In this document: piece by piece, positions 6,208 to 11,241 of the stretch
How the letters are laid out: each line of letters begins with the position of its first letter
Numbering within the stretch: position 1 is the stretch's first letter
Source of the DNA: Lachnospiraceae bacterium
Lineage (GTDB): Bacteria; Bacillota; Clostridia; Lachnospirales; Lachnospiraceae
Length of the DNA: 11,241 nucleotides
Direction: 5' to 3'
Assembly (NCBI GenBank): GCA_003453515.1
Contig: DMLD01000117.1
Location: forward strand, 1-11,241
The notes under the pieces: model-generated
Seen by the model: only the letters and a program-made list of their open reading frames with translations
Databases searched by the model: none
Told to the model about the DNA's origin: nothing
Translations under genes and position numbers: made by a program

Positions 6208-6353
6208 AGCCAACAGAGCAAGTTTTAAGTTAGTTTCTGAGGGACTGTCGAAAGCGTCGGTGCGCAGGCTTGGTATTTTCAAGCCGTGCACCGCTACGGT
6301 TTCGAATAGGCGCAAGCGGATCCCGAGGAAACAACTTAAACTTGCGGTTGGCA
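6208..6353. repeat. Internal hairpin 2 with a third copy of the terminal repeat
   Basis: The left arm starts AGCCAACAGAGCAAGTTTT (from 6208) and is a diverged direct copy of the 6035 terminus. It pairs with the right terminus ending at 6353. The apex is GGTGCGCAGGCTTG (6259-6272) against CAAGCCGTGCACC (6280-6292), loop GTATTTT, with mismatches and a bulge. The right terminus can therefore pair either with this arm or with the left end of the whole element. Confidence 0.7.
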
Positions 6354-6366
6354 TTACAAGTGGACT

Positions 6367-7716
6367 CTACTTCTTTACGCCGACCTTCCTCGCATCGCTG
6401 TAGTCGCTGTAAATACAACCGTCGCTCGCCTTGTAGTAGCTCCTTGCCCTCACGTAATAAGTCTTGCCCTTTTTAAGCTTCTTGATCGTAACGGTCTTCT
6501 TCTTGCTCGTCACGATACTCGATTTCTTGAAACCCTTATCCGTGCTGTACTCATACTCAAAGAACTTGGCATTTTTATCATTAACGGTAACCGTAACCTT
6601 GATCTTTTTGCCCTTTACGTTCTTGGCAGCCTTTACCTTAGGGATGACCGGCGCTTCGTTCAGCCCGATCCAGTGATAATTAGGTCTTATCCTCGGCAGA
6701 TCCTTCAGCATCTCCTCGTACTCTGCTATCGCTTCAGCGGAGCATCCCTCTGTCTGAATTTCCTTTGTAGTGTAGATCATGACAGAGGCCTGTCCGTCGA
6801 ATCTGTCCCATGCGTAAGAATCAGCTATGGATTCGAGCTCAGCCTGAGAGTGTACATATGCTATTGCAAAAAGACATCCGCCCTTGTTCTCCTCGTAGCA
6901 CTTTGCGGAATATACTCCGACCTCTCCGTCAAAAACGCCGCCGTACTCAACATAGTACTTACCGATCCACGATGAAGGGAAATTAAGCTGGAAGCAGGAG
7001 TTACGCACCCCGTCAACCGGCTGGAACACATACTCCTTATGCGCGTCACAGTAGTGCTGAACTATACCGTTCACCAACCCGAGCAGATGACAGCCCTTGG
7101 GGAAGGTATCCACATCCGATATATAGGTCACACCCGGATGTATGATGACCTCCTTCAGACTTTTGCATGAGAAAAATGTATCCTCGTAAATACTTTTTAC
7201 ACCCTGCGGAATGACAACTGATTTGATCTTGTCATTGCCCAACAGCGCTCCCGGCGCTAAAAATGTAATTGAGTCAGGAAGATTTACATCCGTTAATTTC
7301 GGATTGAACACTATCGACTGTCGGCATATCCTTTCGATCGTGTCGGGAAGAACTATCTTCTCAAGCTTTTGACAGGTGTTAAATCCTCCTAAAGTATTAT
7401 TGTCTCCGATAGAGATAACAGGATACTCCTTGCCCTCAAAGGTTACAGATGAAGCAACGTTGGCAACTGTCATGGTATTTTTGACGCCCTCAAAAACATC
7501 GACCATATACGCCTTGCCATAGTCAGCATTTTTCTGATCGGTGATCACATGGTAGATAAGTCCGTCATCCGTGGTTATCTCCTCGTATCCTCCGTCGGTA
7601 GTCTCATCTGTCTCTGCCGCCACTGATACATTGGAAACCCCGGGTAGTACTCCCACTACCGAAAGCAGCATCAAAACGGCCAATACCATGGCTTCAATTC
7701 TAAAACTCTTTTTCAT
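6367..7716 (-). CDS. Secreted BspA-like leucine-rich-repeat protein with C-terminal fibronectin type III domain
   Basis: The 449-residue product has a signal peptide (MKKSFRIEAM, then hydrophobic VLAVLMLLSVVGVLPGV, cleavage near VSVAA at 30-34). Residues about 80-235 carry BspA/TpLRR-type (LRR_5) repeats: LEKIVLPDTIERI, LTDVNLPDSITFLAPGALLG, IKSVVIPQGVKSIYEDTFF, LKEVIIHPGVTYI. Residues about 236-345 form a separate domain (FPSSWIGKYYVEYGGVFDGEVGVYSAKCYEENKGGCLFAIAYV) of a type I recall in secreted Lachnospiraceae proteins but cannot name. Residues about 355-447 are a fibronectin type III-like domain (VKAAKNVKGKKIKVTVTV, TYYVRARSYYKASDGCIYSDYS). No sortase motif is visible. The start has AAAGGA at 7724-7729, 7 bases upstream. 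It begins 49 bases after glgB on the same strand with no terminator between, so read-through from glgB is likely, although a functional link is not evident. A surface adhesion or recognition role is inferred from the domain classes. Confidence 0.9.
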   Translation of the reverse strand: MKKSFRIEAMVLAVLMLLSVVGVLPGVSNVSVAAETDETTDGGYEEITTDDGLIYHVITDQKNADYGKAYMVDVFEGVKNTMTVANVASSVTFEGKEYPVISIGDNNTLGGFNTCQKLEKIVLPDTIERICRQSIVFNPKLTDVNLPDSITFLAPGALLGNDKIKSVVIPQGVKSIYEDTFFSCKSLKEVIIHPGVTYISDVDTFPKGCHLLGLVNGIVQHYCDAHKEYVFQPVDGVRNSCFQLNFPSSWIGKYYVEYGGVFDGEVGVYSAKCYEENKGGCLFAIAYVHSQAELESIADSYAWDRFDGQASVMIYTTKEIQTEGCSAEAIAEYEEMLKDLPRIRPNYHWIGLNEAPVIPKVKAAKNVKGKKIKVTVTVNDKNAKFFEYEYSTDKGFKKSSIVTSKKKTVTIKKLKKGKTYYVRARSYYKASDGCIYSDYSDARKVGVKK

Positions 7717-7765
7717 GATTCATTCCTTTCCGAATCTCCCAACTCGAAAATCTCGCGCATTGCTG

Positions 7766-10021
7766 TTATTCCTTGTAGTCATACTCCAAAACTATTGTCG
7801 TAAGCGGCGCGAGATAAAGCTCTATCTCGTAGCCCTTTACTTCCTTCCCCTTCTCATCCTTTACCTTGACCTCTCTGGCGGTGACTCCGGAGGCATTTAT
7901 CCTTCCCTGACCGCCGAATCTCTCCTCATCGGAATTGAGGATCTCCTTGTACTTGCCCTTGCACGGAGCCTTGCACGTATACTTGGTGTGAGCCACCGGT
8001 GTGAAGTTCACAATGAACATGAGCTGCTTCTTCGCCGACTTACCTCTCCTGATAAATGAGACAGTACTGGTCTGCGGTCTCCGGCAATCCATCCACTCAA
8101 ATCCCATCATATCATAATCATTGAAGTAGAGCGCATCGTGCGAGGTATACAGATTATTGAGTTCTCTGACATAATCCTGCATCATGCGGTGTCTGTCGTC
8201 CTCAAGAAGGAACCAGTCAAGGCTTCTGAACTCCGCCCACTCTCTGCGCTGCGCAAACTCCTGTCCCATAAAAATGAGCTTCTTGCCGGGATGTCCGTAC
8301 ATATAACCATACGAAGCTCTGAGACAGGCAAACTTGTCACCTTCAAGACCGGGCATCTTGTTGAACATGGAGCATTTTCCGTGAACCACCTCATCATGTG
8401 ATAGCACCAGTATATATTTCTCACTCAGATAGTAGGCGATCGAGAAGCAGAGCTGGTCGTGGTGGAACTGTTTAAAATAAGGATCTAGCTTGATATACTC
8501 GAGGAAATCATTCATCCAGCCCATGTTCCATTTGTATGAGAACCCGAGTCCGTTGTCCTTGACAGGTGCGGTAACTCCCGCCCATGCCGTCGACTCCTCA
8601 GCGATGATATACGCTCCGGGATGCTCCTCGTCCATCAGGGAATTGAGCTCCTGCAAAAATTCCACGGCATCATAGTTCTCGTTTCCGCCGTCCTTGTTTG
8701 CGACCCACTCGCCGTCCTTCTTACCGTAATCCAAATACAGCATGGATGCGACCGCGTCGACCCTGAGCCCGTCAACGTGGAACTTCTCGACCCAAAACAT
8801 GGCATTGGCTACGAGGAAGTTTCTGACCTCTTTACGTCCGTAGTCGAAGATAAATGTTCCCCAGTCCGGATGCTCGCCCTTCCTTGGGTCCGGATGCTCA
8901 TACAGCGCCTGCCCGTCAAATCTTCCAAGGCAATGCTCATCCCTCGGGAAATGCGCAGGCACCCAATCAAGGATGACCTGGATCCCGCGCTTGTGCATCT
9001 CATCGACAAAGTACATAAAGTCAGTCGGCGTACCGTAGCGGCTCGTCGGTGCGTAGTAGCATCCGACCTGATAGCCCCATGAGCCGTCAAACGGATACTC
9101 AGCTATGCCCATGAGTTCAAGATGTGTATAGCCCATATCCACGAGATAGTCACCGAGCATATCAGCCAGCTCGCGGTAGCTGTAATTGCCGTCGTCGTCA
9201 TCCTCTATCTTCTTTTTCCATGAAGCCAGATGGGCCTCGTATATCGTCATCGGCTCGCGCTCACGCTCTTCTCTTTTTTTGGCATCACGCTTCTTCATGT
9301 AGGCTCCGTCACGCCATTTGTACGTGTCAAGTCTGGTTATCCTCGACGCGTTGCCCGGACGAAGCTCACAGTAGTTGCCGTACGGATCCGTCTTAAAAAG
9401 GCGCTCGCCCATACGTGTCACGATCTCATACTTGTATACCGCGCCCTCCCAGGCTCCCGGTATAAAGATCTCAAATATACCGCTCTCTCCGTGCAGCTCC
9501 ATATGATGAAGACGCTCGTCCCACATATTGAAATCGCCCACAACGCTCACGGCTCTCGCATCCGGCGCCCACACTGCAAAGTGTGTTCCCTCGACACCGT
9601 CCACGGTCTCCATGTGCGCACCGAGCTTTTCAAAGATCCTGTGGTGCTTGCCCTCTCCGAACACATAACAGTCAAAATCAGTTATCTGCTTCGGGAAGCG
9701 ATACGGATCCTCGATCTCGACAAAATCATCATCTCCGTACTGTACCTTAAAGCGGTATTTTTTCAAATAATTCTTCTTTACCGTTATGGCGTATCCGAAC
9801 AGATCCTCGATCCCGTCAAGCCGCTCCATCTCACCGAGCTCGTTGCCCTGTCCATCGAGCAGCCACACGTGCCACGCACACGGGCGGTATGCGGTGAATA
9901 CCTGTGCCTTTTCCTCCTTGTACTCATGCATTCCAAGGAGATCCTGCGGCGCATTGATGGTGCCTTCACCAAGTTCTTTTATAAGAGCATCGTTTGCCCA
10001 CCTGTTTAAAATATCCCTCAT
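7766..10021 (-). CDS. glgB: 1,4-alpha-glucan branching enzyme GlgB (GH13)
   Basis: GlgB transfers alpha-1,4-glucan segments to 6-hydroxyls, creating the alpha-1,6 branches of glycogen (EC 2.4.1.18) in the cytoplasm. The chosen start gives 751 residues, slightly longer than the common 630-730. Residues about 30-120 form an N-terminal N1-type beta domain; about 135-230 the CBM48 domain (EGTHFAVWAPDARAVSVVGDFNMWD); about 255-640 the GH13 barrel; the rest is the C-terminal beta domain. Catalytic regions are DWVPAHF (352-358), GLRVDAVAS with nucleophile D422, YIIAEES with acid E475 and LSHDEVVHGK with D543. The spacings 53 and 68 between these residues equal those of the E. coli enzyme (405/458/526). 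A charged stretch (KKRDAKKREEREREP, 243-257) links CBM48 and barrel. It lies downstream of phosphoglucomutase on the same strand, with a 148-base gap holding a hairpin, and directly ahead of the leucine-rich-repeat gene. Confidence 0.97.
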   Translation of the reverse strand: MRDILNRWANDALIKELGEGTINAPQDLLGMHEYKEEKAQVFTAYRPCAWHVWLLDGQGNELGEMERLDGIEDLFGYAITVKKNYLKKYRFKVQYGDDDFVEIEDPYRFPKQITDFDCYVFGEGKHHRIFEKLGAHMETVDGVEGTHFAVWAPDARAVSVVGDFNMWDERLHHMELHGESGIFEIFIPGAWEGAVYKYEIVTRMGERLFKTDPYGNYCELRPGNASRITRLDTYKWRDGAYMKKRDAKKREEREREPMTIYEAHLASWKKKIEDDDDGNYSYRELADMLGDYLVDMGYTHLELMGIAEYPFDGSWGYQVGCYYAPTSRYGTPTDFMYFVDEMHKRGIQVILDWVPAHFPRDEHCLGRFDGQALYEHPDPRKGEHPDWGTFIFDYGRKEVRNFLVANAMFWVEKFHVDGLRVDAVASMLYLDYGKKDGEWVANKDGGNENYDAVEFLQELNSLMDEEHPGAYIIAEESTAWAGVTAPVKDNGLGFSYKWNMGWMNDFLEYIKLDPYFKQFHHDQLCFSIAYYLSEKYILVLSHDEVVHGKCSMFNKMPGLEGDKFACLRASYGYMYGHPGKKLIFMGQEFAQRREWAEFRSLDWFLLEDDRHRMMQDYVRELNNLYTSHDALYFNDYDMMGFEWMDCRRPQTSTVSFIRRGKSAKKQLMFIVNFTPVAHTKYTCKAPCKGKYKEILNSDEERFGGQGRINASGVTAREVKVKDEKGKEVKGYEIELYLAPLTTIVLEYDYKE

Positions 10022-10028
10022 ACCTACA

Positions 10029-10036
10029 CTCCTTTT
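10029..10036 (-). promoter_or_regulatory. Ribosome binding site that fixes the glgB start
   Basis: On the minus strand AAAAGGAG lies 7 bases before the ATG at 10021. The longer in-frame option begins with GTG at 10054 and has no such site; it would add eleven residues (MHIGIVKRSVG) not expected for the family. Confidence 0.88.
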
Positions 10037-10092
10037 AACTATGCCGATATGCACTCAACTCCCGTGATCCCATAGCGTTACTTTGCTTTTTT

Positions 10093-10123
10093 AAAGAAAG
10101 CACTTATGATCAGCGTTTCCTTT
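10093..10123 (-). terminator. Imperfect hairpin between phosphoglucomutase and glgB, probable terminator
   Basis: Read on the minus strand, AAAGGAAACGCT (10123-10112) pairs with AGTGCTTTCTTT (10104-10093) with two G-U pairs and one mismatch, around a 7-base loop (GATCATA). The right arm is itself T-rich (CTTTCTTT), so it may end the phosphoglucomutase transcript. Its left arm GGAAACGCTGATC resembles the hairpin arms beside the GH9 gene. Termination is likely only partial because the U-tract is followed by an A-run. Confidence 0.5.
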
Positions 10124-10169
10124 GGATCTCTCAGGAAGTATGGTTTTCCCTCATCAGTGTGTTACATCA

Positions 10170-11241
10170 TCACAGCTTATCAAGCATCGATTTGACCTGC
10201 TCGCCAAGCGCCAGAGACTTCTTGTCGGCATCCTCAAGATCCGATCCTACCACACCGTAGTAGAGCTTGATCTTCGGCTCTGTTCCCGAAGGTCTTACTG
10301 CCAGCCATGCATCTCCCTCCATCTCATAATAGAGAACATTGGATTTGGGAATGCCCGTAGGCCTCTTCTCTCCGGTCGCAAGATCACATATCTCGTCCTT
10401 ATCGTAGTCTCTTGTAACCAATACCTTATAATCACCGAGCTGCTTCGGCGGATTATTCCTCAGGGTCTCCATGATGGATTTGATCTTTGCGATGCCCTCG
10501 ATGCCCTTGTGGGTGATGGCTATGACTGCATCCTTGTAGTAGCCGTATTTCTCATACATATCAAGCATCGCATCCCAAAGCGTTTTGCCCTGAGACTTAT
10601 AGAATGCCGCTGCCTCACACAGTGCCATCGTCGCAACTATCGCGTCCTTGTCCCTTGCATGTGTCCCTATCAGACAGCCGTAGCTTTCCTCAAATCCGAA
10701 CAGATAGTGTCCCTTTCCGGAGGTCTCCATCCGGAGTATCTCCCTTCCTATCCACTTAAAGCCTGTCAGACACTCTGTCACCTTGATCCCATAGCTCTTC
10801 GCGATCGCATCTACCATGTTGGTGGTAACTATAGTCTTTATAAGCTCACCGTCATCCGGAAGACTTCCGTTCACTGCCTTCATCTGTCCTATCTCATAGT
10901 CAGCCAGAAGGCTTCCCGACATGTTACCGGTCAGGCAGTGATACTCATCTGTCTTGCCGTCCTTTACATATACTCCGAGCCTGTCCGCATCGGGATCCGT
11001 TGCAAGCACGAGGTCCGCATTTTTCTCCTTCGCAAGCTTAAGTGCGAGCTCAAACGCCTCCGCTGCCTCGGGATTCGGATAGCTTACCGTCGGGAATTCG
11101 CCATCGGGAAGCTCCTGCTCGGGTACCACATATACCTTCTCGAATCCAAGCTCTTTCAGCACTCTCCTGACAGGAAGATTTCCTGTTCCGTGCAGCGGTG
11201 TATATACTATGGTCAGATCCTTCGCAGTTTGCTCGATGCAC
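10170..11241 (-). CDS. pgcA: Phosphoglucomutase (alpha-D-phosphohexomutase family), 3' part only
   Basis: The enzyme interconverts glucose 1-phosphate and glucose 6-phosphate, linking glycolysis to glycogen and sugar-nucleotide synthesis. The frame is open to the window edge, so the gene continues beyond it; 356 residues are visible of an expected 560-590, and the N-terminal domain with the phosphoserine is missing. Visible motifs are VYTPLHGTGNLPV (about residue 12-24 from the edge), the metal-binding loop ATDPDADRLG (80-89) of domain II, the sugar-binding GFEESYG (182-188) of domain III, and the phosphate-binding RPSGTEPKIK (316-325) of domain IV. The TPLHGTG block points to the phosphoglucomutase branch rather than phosphoglucosamine mutase; mixed phosphomannomutase activity is possible. 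A GTG at 11162 is not the true start, because homology extends upstream of it. The stop is a double TGA (10172-10167). It lies upstream of glgB on the same strand, which fits supply of glucose 1-phosphate for glycogen. Confidence 0.94.
   Translation of the reverse strand, partial: CIEQTAKDLTIVYTPLHGTGNLPVRRVLKELGFEKVYVVPEQELPDGEFPTVSYPNPEAAEAFELALKLAKEKNADLVLATDPDADRLGVYVKDGKTDEYHCLTGNMSGSLLADYEIGQMKAVNGSLPDDGELIKTIVTTNMVDAIAKSYGIKVTECLTGFKWIGREILRMETSGKGHYLFGFEESYGCLIGTHARDKDAIVATMALCEAAAFYKSQGKTLWDAMLDMYEKYGYYKDAVIAITHKGIEGIAKIKSIMETLRNNPPKQLGDYKVLVTRDYDKDEICDLATGEKRPTGIPKSNVLYYEMEGDAWLAVRPSGTEPKIKLYYGVVGSDLEDADKKSLALGEQVKSMLDKL

Larger units (their letters stand above)
6035..6353. repeat. 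319-bp inverted-repeat element with two internal hairpins (MITE-like or structured repeat)
   Basis: The ends are inverted repeats: 6035-6069 and the reverse complement of 6319-6353 match at 31 of 35 positions, with ten perfect terminal bases (TGCCAACCGC) and a second perfect block of 18 (TTTAAGTTGTTTCCTCGG). Inside lie a hairpin at 6070-6180 and another at 6208-6353, whose left arm is a third, diverged copy of the terminal repeat. The whole 368-base gap between the regulator stop (5998) and the convergent leucine-rich-repeat gene stop (6367) is filled by this element apart from 36 and 13 bases. Overlapping reading frames inside it have no ribosome binding site and simply follow the repeats. 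No clear target-site duplication is seen beside it. It could be a non-autonomous mobile element, a dispersed extragenic palindrome or a non-coding RNA. No transposase is present in the window. Confidence 0.8.

Noticed and set aside
6035..6353. CRISPR array or attachment site
   Set aside because: The repeats are inverted ends of one element, not regularly spaced direct repeats, and there is no integrase, tRNA or Cas gene nearby.
6034..6354. Short overlapping open frames on both strands inside the inverted-repeat element
   Set aside because: Their similar first residues (MPTA.LSCFLGI) come from the two terminal repeats being translated in matching frames; no ribosome binding sites or conserved domains are seen.
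9230..10009. Plus-strand open frame of 259 codons
   Set aside because: It is fully antisense to glgB, whose catalytic residues and spacing are intact; the predicted protein has no recognisable domain.
10022..10054. GTG at 10054 as start of glgB
   Set aside because: No ribosome binding site is present there, whereas AAAAGGAG is ideally placed for the ATG at 10021.

Overview
The window looks like a chromosomal segment from an anaerobic, fibre-degrading Firmicute, most likely a Lachnospiraceae (Butyrivibrio/Eubacterium/Coprococcus-like). The reasons are the strong AAAGGAG-type ribosome binding sites, a mid-range GC content, a cellobiose 2-epimerase of Ruminococcus albus type, secreted proteins with Ig-like, BspA-like leucine-rich and fibronectin domains typical of that family, and an XRE regulator with a C-terminal tail I associate with Lachnospiraceae. 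The species cannot be fixed from the sequence alone.

Layout. Positions 91-1794 (+) hold an unrecognised acidic 154-residue protein and, 15 bases later, cellobiose 2-epimerase. A hairpin follows, then a surface-lipoprotein GH9 cellulase with an N-terminal carbohydrate-binding module (1875-4169, +). A second copy of almost the same hairpin separates it from a convergent secreted Ig-like protein (4197-5282, -). A divergent intergenic region (5283-5626) carries a good promoter with an overlapping palindrome and drives a small XRE-type regulator (5627-5998, +). Next is a 319-base repeat element with 35-base terminal inverted repeats and two large internal hairpins (6035-6353). On the minus strand lie a secreted leucine-rich-repeat/fibronectin protein (6367-7716), glycogen branching enzyme GlgB (7766-10021) and the 3' part of a phosphoglucomutase (10170-11241, running off the window edge).

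How the genes fit together. The GH9 enzyme would cut cellulose or other beta-1,4-glucan at the cell surface. Cellobiose 2-epimerase acts on the imported cellobiose, or on related disaccharides from mannan. Phosphoglucomutase interconverts glucose 6-phosphate and glucose 1-phosphate, and GlgB branches the glycogen made from glucose 1-phosphate. Polysaccharide capture and carbon storage are therefore side by side, though they lie on opposite strands and no common regulation is shown.

The least explained parts are the 319-base palindromic element between the convergent regulator and leucine-rich-repeat genes, the unknown gene ahead of the epimerase, the pair of matching hairpins that bracket the cellulase, and the uncharacterised domains of the two secreted proteins. 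I saw no tRNA, rRNA, CRISPR array, transposase or phage gene.
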